Assembly (NCBI RefSeq): GCF_004919085.1
Contig: NZ_STGL01000001.1
Location: 339,380 to 403,379, forward strand
Length of the DNA: 64,000 nt
Direction: 5' to 3'
Origin: Nocardioides sp. GY 10127
Lineage (GTDB): Bacteria > Actinomycetota > Actinomycetes > Propionibacteriales > Nocardioidaceae
Part shown: positions 24,567 to 32,645 of the stretch, piece after piece
Numbering within the stretch: the stretch's first letter is position 1
How the letters are laid out: each line of letters begins with the position of its first letter
Notes under the pieces: model-generated
Database searches by the model: none
Told to the model about the DNA's origin: nothing
The model's input: the letters and a program-made list of their open reading frames with translations, nothing else
Program-made: the position numbers and the translations under genes

Positions 24567-26768
24567 GAGCACGTCGAGCACGGCACGGTGCGACCCGACG
24601 CCTACCACTGGATGAGCGGGCGTGGCGACGCCGCCGACCCGCGCTTCCTGGACTACCTGCGCGCTGAGCGCGCCTTCCACGACGATGCGGTCGGGCATCT
24701 GGTCCCCCTGAGCTCGTCACTGCTGGCCGAGATGGTCGCCCGTCTCCCGGAGACGGACACCACGGCGCCGTGGCGCCGTTCGGGTTCTTGGTACTACAGC
24801 CGCGTCCTGCCGGGAAGTGACTACCCGCAACTCGTCCGCAGAATCCACGCGATCGAAACCGGATCGAAACAGGATTCAGTCGAGCACCACAGAATTGACG
24901 ACGGAATCCGTCTCGGGCCGAACGTCAATCCGGAGATGGCCCCGGAGATGGCACCGGAGGTCGGCTCGGCCGACGGGGCGGCGCCCGAGGAGGTCGTCCT
25001 GGACGTCGCGGCGCTGGCCGAGGGCGTCGACTACCTCGAGCTCGGGGTCACCCTGGTCAGCCCCGACGAACGGCTGCTCGCCTACTCCGTCGACACCGAC
25101 GGCGACGAGGTCTACGAGCTCCGCTTCCGGGACCTGACGACCGGCGAGGACCTCGACGAGGTCGTGCCGCGCAGCTACTACGGCGGCGCCTGGTCGGCCG
25201 ACTCCCGCTGGTTCTTCTACACCGTCCACGACGACGCGTACCGGCCGCACCAGGTGTGGCGCCACCGACTCGGCACCCCCGTGGACGAGGACGTCCTCGT
25301 GCTCACCGAGCCCGACCAGCGCTTCGAGCTGCACCTGCGCGCGAGCCGCAGCGGGCGCGCCGTCCTGGTGCTGGCGGAGAGCCGCGACACGGGCGAGTCG
25401 TGGTTCCTGGACGCCGAGGACCCGACCGCGCCGCCACGCAGCATCGGCGGCCGCCGCCGCGGGGTCGTCTACCGCGCCGAGCACGTCCCGGACGGCACCC
25501 CGCACGGCCACCTCCTGGTCGTGACCGACGACGACGCGCCCGAGCTGCGGCTGGTGCGGGCACCCGTGCCGCCGGCGACCGGGCAGGACCACACGTCCTG
25601 GACCCTGGCTCGACCGGAGGACCCGAGCGAGCGCCTGGAACGGGTCGACGCGTTCGCCGGCCACCTGGTGCTCTCGCTGCGCAGCGAGCAGGGCCACGTC
25701 CTGCGGGTGCTCGCCGCCGAGGGCCCCCACGCCGACCTGACGGCGCCGGGAACCCTGCTGACCAGCGCGTTCGACGGTGGCTACCTGCGCCTGGGGCGCA
25801 ACCCGTGGTTCGACGAGCCCGCCCCACTGGTCGTCGACCAGTCGCGCACCCAGCCGCCGGTCGCCTCGCGCGTCTCCCTCGCCTCCGGCGACCTCACGGA
25901 GGTGCACCGCGAGGCCGCGCCCGGCCACGACCCGCAGGACTACGTCACCGAGCGGCGCACGTTCACCGGGAACGACGGCGTGCCGGTGCCCGCCACCCTC
26001 GTGCGCCACCGGGACACGCCCCTGGACGGTTCCGCTCCCTGCCACCTGTGGGCCTACGGCGCCTACGAGTACACCTTCGAGGCGGAGTGGGACGCCTCCC
26101 TGCCGGCCCTCCTGGACCGGGGCGTCGTCCACGTCCACGCCCACGTGCGCGGCGGCGGCGAGGGCGGCCGGCGGTGGTGGCAGGACGGGCACCTGGCCCA
26201 CAAGCAGCACACGTTCGACGACCTGCTCACCGTCGCCGACGGCCTCGCGGGCGACCTCCCGGGCACGACGCCGCTGGTGGACGGCGCCCGCCTCGCCACC
26301 AGGGGCCTCTCCGCCGGCGGCCTGCTCCAGGGCGCGGTCCTCAGCCGGCGTCCTGAGCGCTGGAGGGCCGTGGTGGCCGAGGTGCCCTTCGTGGACGTGG
26401 TCACGACCATGCTGGACGCGTCGATCCCGCTCACCGTCAACGAGTGGGACGAGTGGGGGGACCCGCACCTGCCGGACCAGCACGCATGGATGCTGGCGTA
26501 CTCCCCTTACGACAACCTGCCGCCCGCGGGTCACCGGCCGGACCTGCTGGTCACCGGCGCCCTGCACGACCCGCGCGTGATGGTGCACGAGCCGGCGAAA
26601 TGGGTGGCCGCCCTGCGCCACACCGACCCGGCGTGGTCGCCCCGCTGCCTGTTCCGCGTCGAGGTCGGCGCCGGGTCGCACGCCGGCCCCTCCGGGCGCG
26701 AGGGGGCGCTGGCCTACGAGGCGGACGTCCACGCGTGGGTGCTCGACCGCCTGGGGGTGACGGCATGA
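24525..26768 (+). CDS. S9 family peptidase (oligopeptidase B / prolyl oligopeptidase-like)
   Basis: 747-residue cytoplasmic oligopeptidase. Opens VTTPQPPTAPREPHEHVEHG then DAYHWMSGRG, the family N-terminus. Residues about 120-450 form the beta-propeller that limits substrates to short peptides. The catalytic domain has GAYEYTFEAEWDASLPALLDRG, HVRGGGEGGRRWW and the nucleophile elbow GLSAGGLLQG (Ser about 598), Asp in TGALHDPRV and His in GAGSHAGPSGR. Around residues 107-145 a locally A+T-rich stretch encodes a poorly conserved insertion with a PEMAPEMAPEV repeat. The stop overlaps the next ATG (ATGA), so it is coupled to the M20 hydrolase. Confidence 0.93.
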   Translation: MTTPQPPTAPREPHEHVEHGTVRPDAYHWMSGRGDAADPRFLDYLRAERAFHDDAVGHLVPLSSSLLAEMVARLPETDTTAPWRRSGSWYYSRVLPGSDYPQLVRRIHAIETGSKQDSVEHHRIDDGIRLGPNVNPEMAPEMAPEVGSADGAAPEEVVLDVAALAEGVDYLELGVTLVSPDERLLAYSVDTDGDEVYELRFRDLTTGEDLDEVVPRSYYGGAWSADSRWFFYTVHDDAYRPHQVWRHRLGTPVDEDVLVLTEPDQRFELHLRASRSGRAVLVLAESRDTGESWFLDAEDPTAPPRSIGGRRRGVVYRAEHVPDGTPHGHLLVVTDDDAPELRLVRAPVPPATGQDHTSWTLARPEDPSERLERVDAFAGHLVLSLRSEQGHVLRVLAAEGPHADLTAPGTLLTSAFDGGYLRLGRNPWFDEPAPLVVDQSRTQPPVASRVSLASGDLTEVHREAAPGHDPQDYVTERRTFTGNDGVPVPATLVRHRDTPLDGSAPCHLWAYGAYEYTFEAEWDASLPALLDRGVVHVHAHVRGGGEGGRRWWQDGHLAHKQHTFDDLLTVADGLAGDLPGTTPLVDGARLATRGLSAGGLLQGAVLSRRPERWRAVVAEVPFVDVVTTMLDASIPLTVNEWDEWGDPHLPDQHAWMLAYSPYDNLPPAGHRPDLLVTGALHDPRVMVHEPAKWVAALRHTDPAWSPRCLFRVEVGAGSHAGPSGREGALAYEADVHAWVLDRLGVTA
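24925..24970 (+). repeat. 12-base repeat in an atypical insertion of the S9 gene
   Basis: Three near copies of CCGGAGATGGCC encode PEMAPEMAPEV. The preceding 80 bases (about 24840-24920) are clearly richer in A+T than the rest of the gene. Confidence 0.5.
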
Positions 26769-28150
26769 CCGGGCCGCTCCCCCCTGCCTCGGACCAGCAC
26801 CTGGCCGCGGAGGTCCTCGCCCTGGCGCGGGCGCTGATCCGCGTCGACACCTCCAACGCGCCGGAAGCCGCCCTGGGACGCCCTCCGGGCCAGGAGACGC
26901 CGGCCGCGGAGCTGCTGGCCGCCGCGCTCGAGGGCACGGGCGTCGAGGTGCAGCTCGTGGCACGCGAGGACGCCCGGGCCAACCTGGTGGCCAGGCTCCC
27001 CGGCAGCGACCCCGACGCACCGTCCCTGGCCTTCGTCGGGCACAGCGACGTCGTCCCCGCCGATGCCCGGGACTGGACGCACCCGCCCTTCGAGGCGGTA
27101 GTGGACGACGACGGCTGGCTGTGGGGCCGCGGCGCCGTCGACATGAAGAACGAGGTGGCGGCCCGGACGGTGGCGCTGGCGGAGCTCGCGCGCACGGGCT
27201 TCCGCCCGCGGGGCGACCTGTGGCTGGTCGTCGTGGCGGACGAGGAGGACGGCACCGCCGAGGTCGGCATGCGCTGGCTGCTCGAGCAGCGGCCCGACGT
27301 GCGGCCGACGTGGGCCGTCAACGAGGGGGGCGGCCTCCGCCTTAACCTCACCGACGGCCGCACGGTGCTCACCGTGAGCACCGGGGAGAAGGGCACCTAC
27401 CCGGTCCGCGTCGTCGCCCGCGGCGAGGCCGGGCACGCCTCGATGCCCAGCGTGGGGCGCAACGCCGTGGTCATCCTCGGCGAGCTCCTCACGCGCGTGG
27501 GCCAGGGCATGCCCGAGCCCCTCGGGCACCCGGCCCTGGACACGCTCCTCGCCCAGCTCAACGGCGCTCCGGTCGGGCCGGGGCCCGCGGGCCTCGAGGC
27601 CGCGGTGCGCAAGGCGTCCCTGCTCCACCCCGCCCTGGCCGTGGACCTCGCCGCGCTCGTCGGCACCACGATGGCCCCCACGCTCCTGGCCGGCTCGACC
27701 AAGCGCAACGTCATGCCGGCCCGGGCCAGCGTGGAGCTGGACTGCCGGCTCCTGCCCGGGACCACCGAGGCGGACGTCGAGGCCGCCGTCCGTCGCCGCC
27801 TCGGCGACGACCTGCCCTACGACCTGGAGTGGCCCGAGTCCCTGGTGCCGGGCAGCGTGTCGCCCTGGGAGGGCGACCACGCCACGCCGCTGAGCTCAGC
27901 GATGGCCGAGGTCCTCGCCGCGCGGGGCGAGACCGCGGAGCTGTTGCCCGTCCTCACCACGGGCTTCACCGACTCCGTGTACCTGCGGGCGGCGGGCGAC
28001 GTGGTCGCCTACGGTTTCACCCCGCTCGTGGCGACGCCCGCGGAGGTCGTCTCGGCCGGCTTCCACAACGCCGACGAACGGGTCCACGTGGACGACCTGC
28101 TGCACGGCGTCCGGTTCCACCTGGACCTGGCCCGGCGCCTGCTCGGCTGA
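26765..28150 (+). CDS. M20/M25/M40 family metallo-hydrolase
   Basis: 461-residue di-zinc amidase/peptidase family. FVGHSDVVPADARDW (His and Asp metal ligands) at about 89-103, WGRGAVDMKNEVAA (bridging Asp), VVADEEDGT (Glu general base and ligand) near 160, and the dimerisation domain with GEAGHASMPSVGRN, then VTTGFTDSVYLR and GFHNADERVHVDD (final His ligand). The N-terminal ALIRVDTSNAP...GQETPAAELL is typical of the ArgE/DapE/CPG2-like group of unknown specificity. It is translationally coupled to the S9 peptidase; together they would take imported peptides to amino acids. Confidence 0.92.
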   Translation: MTGPLPPASDQHLAAEVLALARALIRVDTSNAPEAALGRPPGQETPAAELLAAALEGTGVEVQLVAREDARANLVARLPGSDPDAPSLAFVGHSDVVPADARDWTHPPFEAVVDDDGWLWGRGAVDMKNEVAARTVALAELARTGFRPRGDLWLVVVADEEDGTAEVGMRWLLEQRPDVRPTWAVNEGGGLRLNLTDGRTVLTVSTGEKGTYPVRVVARGEAGHASMPSVGRNAVVILGELLTRVGQGMPEPLGHPALDTLLAQLNGAPVGPGPAGLEAAVRKASLLHPALAVDLAALVGTTMAPTLLAGSTKRNVMPARASVELDCRLLPGTTEADVEAAVRRRLGDDLPYDLEWPESLVPGSVSPWEGDHATPLSSAMAEVLAARGETAELLPVLTTGFTDSVYLRAAGDVVAYGFTPLVATPAEVVSAGFHNADERVHVDDLLHGVRFHLDLARRLLG

Positions 28151-28173
28151 GCGGACGCCGGGCACGAGCACCG

Positions 28174-29226
28174 TCAGGAGGTCTGGCTGAACAGCCAGTC
28201 GCGCAGGGCCTCGATCTTGTAGGCGGCCTCGAAGGAGGCCATGTGCTCGCTGCTGGTGTCGCCGCCGTCGGCCTCGGCCGCACTGATCACGGTGCCGGCG
28301 TCGAAGGTCGCGATGTTGATCGCCAGGCCCTCGTCGTACATGGACTCGATCGCGGCGTCCTGGTCGTCCTGGGAGTCGGTCGCGTCGAGCGTGGTGGTGG
28401 CGTAGGAGATCCCGGCGTCGTCGAGCATCGACTCGACGTCCGCCTGCCCACCGGAGGCGTTCTCGTCGCCGCCGGCGGCGATGTAGGTGAAGGTGGACGT
28501 CTCGAGGCCCGTGAGGTCGCTGGTCTGCCACTGACCGGAGACGAAGAGCTCGGCGGTGAAGAGGTCGGGGTCCTGACCGGTGAGGTAGAGGAACGTCATG
28601 CAGCCCATGGACTGGCCGGTGGCGTACACCTGCGAGGAGTCGACGCTGTAGTCCTCCTGGACCTGCGCCACCAGGCGCTTCATCGTGTCCACGTAGCTGG
28701 TGGTGGTGTAGCTGTCGTGGTCGTCGATGGTGACGGAGGGGAACTCAGGGACGACAACGATCGAGGCGTGCTTGTCCTGCTCGGTCGAGCTGGCCCAGAT
28801 GAGGGCGCCGTACTGGTTCAGGGGCGCCGTCACGTCCTGGCCGACCAGGCTGGAGTCGGCGATGTAGAAGACGACGGGGTAGGTCTGCGACTCGTCGTAC
28901 CCGTCGGGCAGGAAGAGGTTGTAGGGCAGCTCGTTGCCGTTCTCGGGGTCCGTGAAGCTCTCCTGCGTGAACGCGTCGGCCACCTCGTCGATGAGCGCCT
29001 GCGCGTCGTCGCTGACGGCGCCCGTGCCACCGCCGCCCATCGCACCGCCGGGGCCACCACTCATGTCGGGGGAGCCGGAGCTGCTGGCGCTGCCGGCACT
29101 GCTGGACGAGCCGGTGGAGTCGTCGCTGCTGCAGGCCGCCAGGCCGAGCAGGAGGACGCCGGAGGTGCCGGCGAGGAAGGATCGGCGGCCGAGGAGGGAA
29201 CCGGTGGGTCGCTTCGTGTTGTTCAC
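28174..29226 (-). CDS. Exported lipoprotein, alpha/beta-hydrolase (esterase/PHB-depolymerase-like)
   Basis: 350 residues. Start taken at GTG 29226 (VNNTKRPTG) because it gives a clean signal: RRSFLAGTSGVLLLGLAACSS holds a twin-arginine-like motif and a lipobox LAAC, so the protein is probably lipidated outside the membrane. A Ser/Gly-rich linker (to about 75) precedes the catalytic domain: LPYNLFLPDGYDESQTYPVVFYI, nucleophile elbow TGQSMGCMTFLYL (Ser about 212), TFTYIAAGGDENA and HMASFEAAYKIEALRDWLF (His candidate). Distantly related to the enterochelin-esterase/PHB-depolymerase group; substrate unknown. Divergent from a second exported esterase, which suggests paired use. Confidence 0.82.
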   Translation of the reverse strand: MNNTKRPTGSLLGRRSFLAGTSGVLLLGLAACSSDDSTGSSSSAGSASSSGSPDMSGGPGGAMGGGGTGAVSDDAQALIDEVADAFTQESFTDPENGNELPYNLFLPDGYDESQTYPVVFYIADSSLVGQDVTAPLNQYGALIWASSTEQDKHASIVVVPEFPSVTIDDHDSYTTTSYVDTMKRLVAQVQEDYSVDSSQVYATGQSMGCMTFLYLTGQDPDLFTAELFVSGQWQTSDLTGLETSTFTYIAAGGDENASGGQADVESMLDDAGISYATTTLDATDSQDDQDAAIESMYDEGLAINIATFDAGTVISAAEADGGDTSSEHMASFEAAYKIEALRDWLFSQTS

Positions 29227-29383
29227 GACGCGAACGTTCAAGCAGACGACTGGGCGAATCCTCCAGGGCTTCTGTGCGTCGACTGTGCGCTGGGCAAAGA
29301 GTCCGGCCAGGGGGCTACGACGCCTTTCATTCTGCTCAGCGCTAGGCAGATTGGTCGCCCCTGGCAACTATTTGTGCTTCAAC

Positions 29384-29397
29384 TCTTGTAGTCAAGA
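29384..29397. promoter_or_regulatory. Palindrome TCTTGNNNNCAAGA between the two exported esterases
   Basis: TCTTGTAGTCAAGA overlaps the -35 regions of both divergent promoters (minus TTGACT 29390-29395, plus TTGTAG 29386-29391). It differs at two central bases from the palindrome upstream of acnA at 41488-41501. Confidence 0.45.
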
Positions 29398-29415
29398 ATT
29401 TGTTGTGACTAGCAT
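29386..29415 (+). promoter_or_regulatory. Promoter of the exported esterase at 29526
   Basis: -35 TTGTAG (29386-29391) and -10 TAGCAT (29410-29415) with an 18-base spacer, giving a leader of about 105 bases. A divergent promoter TTGACT-17-AATAGT reads the other way over the same -35 area. Confidence 0.5.
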
Positions 29416-29525
29416 CACCGCACCGGTCGGACCCACTCGGAAACTTGGAGTTCTCGCAGGTCAGCGTGCCTCCTCCGCCGGTTCTCGAGCGCGCCCACGG
29501 GCGCCTCTCGTCACCAGGAGCTGTC

Positions 29526-31130
29526 ATGTCACTTGTTCAATCCCTGTCCACGAGGAGGGTCGCGGTCACCGCTGCCTGCCTCCTCGGTGCGGCGGCCGCC
29601 GTCTCCCCGCTCGTCACGACGACGAGCGCGGACGCCGCAGCCTCGTCCACGTCCGCCAAGACCACCCACACGCTGGCGCCGACCGTGCGCCACACCGGCA
29701 AGGGCCCGACCGGCTACGTGGTCACGTTCCGGGTCAAGGCCCCCGACGCGGAGAACGTGAAGATCAAGGGGACCTGGACGTTCGCCAGCGACCTGTCGAC
29801 GAGCACCGACCAGACCAACTCCTCGCCCATCAGCGCGGCCACCTGGACCGCCGGCGACTTCCCGCTCCAGTCCCCCAACGGCCCCGGCGAGGCCTGGGCC
29901 GTGGCCGACATGACGCTCAACCCCGGCAACGGCGTGTGGCGCTACACCGTGCCGCTCCCGTCCGGGACGTTCGACTACCAGTTCTACGTGGACTGCACCG
30001 CCGAGGGGACCTCCACCAGCGGCTGCACGTCCGAGCCCGACCCGGCCAACCCGGCCTACAACACCGACGGTGACACCGTGCTGGGCCACGCGGCGGTGTT
30101 CAGCCAGGTCTACGTGCCCTCCGACTCGCGCTTCGGGACGGAGGACCGCTCCTGGGAGGCCGACGCCGCCGTCTCGAAGCAGGGCTCCCTCGCTGAGGTC
30201 GAGATCCCCACCTCCACGGACAACATCGCCAGCGGGATCGACTCCACCGCGATCTACACGCCCAAGGGCTACGACCCCGACCGGGCCAAGCCCTACCCGG
30301 TGCTCGTGCTCAGCCACGGCGGCGGCGAGACCGAGATCGCCTGGCCGACCCGAGGCCGGATCCAGCAGATCCTCGACAACCTGATCGCGTCGAAGCAGGT
30401 CCAGAAGATGGTCGTCGTCATGCCGACGGGCACCAGCCCCAGCGGCGACTACGACTCGGAGATCCTCGACACCGTCCTGCCCTACGTGGCCGACCGCTAC
30501 AACATCTCCACGGACTCCTCAGGGATGGCCTTCGCGGGCACCTCCGCGTACGGCACCGCGGCCAACAACTTCCTCTTCACCGACACCACCGCGTTCGGCT
30601 ACGTCGGCGCCTGGTCCCCCGCCAACGGGGCTCCCGCCGTCACGGTCACCGGTCAGGGCACGACCCCGGTCGACGACGCCTACTACAACCCCGAGCTCCT
30701 CGACGTCCTCGGCATCCACGTCGCCATCGGCGCCCAGGAGACCGGTGGCAACGCGCCCATGATGACGGCGCAGGCCGAGCGGATCGGCCTGGTCACCGCC
30801 GGCGTCCCCTTCACCTGGTTCACCGAGGGCGGCGGCCACACCTGGGCCTTCTGGAAGGACACCCTGCGCGACTTCCTGCTCCGGGTCGCCTTCCGCACCA
30901 CGACGACCTCGGTCACGGCGGGCGACTCCTCGCAGACCGCGTCGGTCGCGTCCGCCACCACGGAGACCAAGGCGCCCACGGGCACCGTCCAGTTCTACGT
31001 CGACGGCAGCCCCGTCGGGAACGCCAAGCCGCTCGTCGACGGCACCGCCACGCTGAACCGGGCCGTCAGCGGCACGCTCACCGCCACCTACAGCGGCGAC
31101 ACGCTCTACAACACGAGCACGTCGAAGTGA
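29526..31130 (+). CDS. Secreted esterase with C-terminal Ig-like domain
   Basis: 534 residues. Signal peptide MSLVQSLSTRRVAVTAACLLGAAA is cut near Ala40. Residues 55-190 look like a carbohydrate/lipid-binding beta-sandwich as in enterochelin-esterase-like proteins (VVTFRVKAPDAENVKIKGTW, GVWRYTVPLPSGTFDYQFYV). The esterase domain has YPVLVLSHGGGETEIAW, a nucleophile elbow read as AGTSAYGTAANNF (Ser about 340) and the His of TEGGGHTWAFWKD. The last 75 residues form an Ig-like repeat (GTVQFYVDGSPVGNAKPLVD, TLTATYSGD). ATG 29526 has AGGAG upstream. Two hairpins follow the gene. Likely acts on the cell surface or extracellular esters. Confidence 0.85.
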   Translation: MSLVQSLSTRRVAVTAACLLGAAAAVSPLVTTTSADAAASSTSAKTTHTLAPTVRHTGKGPTGYVVTFRVKAPDAENVKIKGTWTFASDLSTSTDQTNSSPISAATWTAGDFPLQSPNGPGEAWAVADMTLNPGNGVWRYTVPLPSGTFDYQFYVDCTAEGTSTSGCTSEPDPANPAYNTDGDTVLGHAAVFSQVYVPSDSRFGTEDRSWEADAAVSKQGSLAEVEIPTSTDNIASGIDSTAIYTPKGYDPDRAKPYPVLVLSHGGGETEIAWPTRGRIQQILDNLIASKQVQKMVVVMPTGTSPSGDYDSEILDTVLPYVADRYNISTDSSGMAFAGTSAYGTAANNFLFTDTTAFGYVGAWSPANGAPAVTVTGQGTTPVDDAYYNPELLDVLGIHVAIGAQETGGNAPMMTAQAERIGLVTAGVPFTWFTEGGGHTWAFWKDTLRDFLLRVAFRTTTTSVTAGDSSQTASVASATTETKAPTGTVQFYVDGSPVGNAKPLVDGTATLNRAVSGTLTATYSGDTLYNTSTSK

Positions 31131-31135
31131 CCGCA

Positions 31136-31163
31136 CCTCCGGCCGGCACGCGCCGGCCGGAGG
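31136..31163 (+). terminator. Hairpin after the secreted esterase
   Basis: A perfect 12-base-pair stem, 31136-31147 with 31152-31163, around a 4-base loop, 5 bases after the stop codon. Confidence 0.7.
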
Positions 31164-31174
31164 CCCCCTGAGAG

Positions 31175-31209
31175 CCGCCCGGGACCCGCGCTTCGCGGGG
31201 CCCGGGCGG
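31175..31209. terminator. Second, longer hairpin between convergent genes
   Basis: CCGCCCGGG (31175-31183) pairs with 31201-31209, and CCCGCG (31185-31190) with 31194-31199, separated by single-base bulges and a CTT loop. It could serve the esterase and the convergent yjbQ gene. Confidence 0.6.
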
Positions 31210-31265
31210 TTCGCGCGTGGCAGGGGCACGATGGGCGTCGGGCCCGACTCGTCAGGCGGGGGACC

Positions 31266-31685
31266 TCAGGCCGAGGCCAGGAACGAGAACCGGACCTGCC
31301 GGTCCGGGTTGTCGAGGTTGAGGTCGACCAGGCAGATGCTCTGCCAGGTCCCGAGCGCCAGCCGCCCGCCGATCACCGGCACGCTCGCGTAGGGCGGGAC
31401 GAGCGCCGGCATGACGTGGGAGCGACCGTGGCCCCGCGAGCCGTGCCGGTGCAGCCACCGGTCGTCGGCGGGCAGCAGGTCGGCCAGGGCGGCGAGGAGG
31501 TCGTCGTCGCTGCCGGCCCCGGTCTCGAGGATCGCGATGCCCGCGGTCGCGTGCGGGACGAAGACGTGGAGCAGACCGTCCTCCCTGCCGCTGCCGACGC
31601 CGGACACGAACGACGCCGCCTGTCGCGTCAGGTCGAGGACCCGTTCGTCGGACCCGGTGCGCACGTCGATGAGGGTGGACTCCAT
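31266..31685 (-). CDS. YjbQ family protein (UPF0047)
   Basis: 139-residue single-domain protein of the YjbQ family, members of which have weak thiamine-phosphate synthase activity. Family motifs are visible: GLLHVFVPHATAGIAILETGAG at about 38-59 with the conserved His/Thr, HRHGSRGHGRSHVMPALVPP (His cluster) and GTWQSICLVDLNLDNPDRQVRF near the C-terminus. ATG 31685 gives MESTLIDVRTGSDERVLDLT, the standard N-terminus; the longer reading is promoter sequence of the divergent GNAT gene. Physiological role uncertain. Confidence 0.9.
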   Translation of the reverse strand: MESTLIDVRTGSDERVLDLTRQAASFVSGVGSGREDGLLHVFVPHATAGIAILETGAGSDDDLLAALADLLPADDRWLHRHGSRGHGRSHVMPALVPPYASVPVIGGRLALGTWQSICLVDLNLDNPDRQVRFSFLASA

Positions 31686-31808
31686 GCCGTCATGCTCCCA
31701 GCCCTCCGGGAGCGCCGCGGCACCCCGGCGGGCGGGCCGGTACGGACCGTTCGGGCAAAATCCGTGCCCGCGGGGCGAACCAGCCGACACCTGACGTCGA
31801 CGGCCAGG

Positions 31809-31814
31809 TATTTT
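31809..31814 (+). promoter_or_regulatory. -10 of the GNAT gene, leaderless
   Basis: TATTTT, one of the most A+T-rich hexamers in the window, followed by six bases and the ATG at 31821. Confidence 0.6.
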
Positions 31815-31820
31815 TCGGCC

Positions 31821-32645
31821 ATGGAGATCCTCTCCCCCGCCTGGGCCACCGACCTGGCCATGCTCCGGCTCGCCGGCAGCGAGATCGAGGCGCACCCGAC
31901 GTTCGTCGTCGTGCGCACCCCAGAGCTGCCCACCTGGCGCTGGGGCAACTTCGTGCTCCTGCGCCGGGTCCCGCTGCGTCGGGACCTGGGTCATGCAGTG
32001 GAGCTCTTCCACCGCGAGCTGCCGGGCTTCGGCCACGTGGCGCTCGGGTTCGACGACCCCGAGGGGGACGCGGGCTCCCTGTCGGGCCTGGCCCACGCGA
32101 AGTTCTCGACGACCGCCGACCTCGTGCTCGTCGCGCAGGGCCTGCTCCCCCACGCGCCGACGTCCAACGCCCGGGTCGAGCGGATCGAGAGCGACGACGC
32201 GTGGGCGCACAAGGTCGCCCTCGACCTGGCCTGCGACGGCGGGGACGGCAGCCAGGTGCACGAGACCCTGGCGACCCGGCGCGCCGGGGTCCAGCGGCGC
32301 GTGAGCGAGGCCGGCAACGCCGCCTGGTTCGGCGCCTGGGAGGGCAACCGGATGCTCGCCAGCACCGGCGTCGTCCGCACGGACGACGGACGGGCCCGGC
32401 TGCGCCGCGCCGCCATCCACCCCGAGGCCCGCGGCCGTGGGCTCGGCGCCCTCCTGGTGGAGGCGGCCGCCGCCCACGCCGCCGCCGAGTACGCCGCCGA
32501 CACGCTCGTGACGGTGTGCGACCCGCACGACGCCATCACCCGGCTCTACCGCCGGCTCGGGTTCACCCTCGCCGGCCACCAGCTCCAGGCCGAGCGGACG
32601 GCGCCGCTGGGCACTCCCCGCGTCAGCTCTCCAGCCACGCGGTGA
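31821..32645 (+). CDS. GNAT family N-acetyltransferase
   Basis: 274 residues. The C-terminal half (about 150-265) is a GNAT domain: AWFGAWEGNRMLASTGVVRT, RLRRAAIHPEARGRGLGALLVEAAAAHAA with the acetyl-CoA loop RGRGLG at about 212, and LYRRLGFTLAGHQLQAER. The N-terminal 150 residues form a second, degenerate GNAT-like region, an arrangement common in actinobacteria. Acceptor substrate unknown. ATG 31821 follows TATTTT by six bases. Its last 23 bases overlap the convergent M3 peptidase gene. Confidence 0.87.
   Translation: MEILSPAWATDLAMLRLAGSEIEAHPTFVVVRTPELPTWRWGNFVLLRRVPLRRDLGHAVELFHRELPGFGHVALGFDDPEGDAGSLSGLAHAKFSTTADLVLVAQGLLPHAPTSNARVERIESDDAWAHKVALDLACDGGDGSQVHETLATRRAGVQRRVSEAGNAAWFGAWEGNRMLASTGVVRTDDGRARLRRAAIHPEARGRGLGALLVEAAAAHAAAEYAADTLVTVCDPHDAITRLYRRLGFTLAGHQLQAERTAPLGTPRVSSPATR

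Noticed and set aside
22443..26768. 1441-codon open frame extending the S9 peptidase upstream
   Set aside because: The extension is antisense to the permease and binding-protein genes; the leaderless GTG at 24525 fits the family N-terminus.
29223..29240. Second LexA box (GAACGTTC) upstream of the lipoprotein gene
   Set aside because: The half-sites have no 4-base spacer; it is an 8-base palindrome only.
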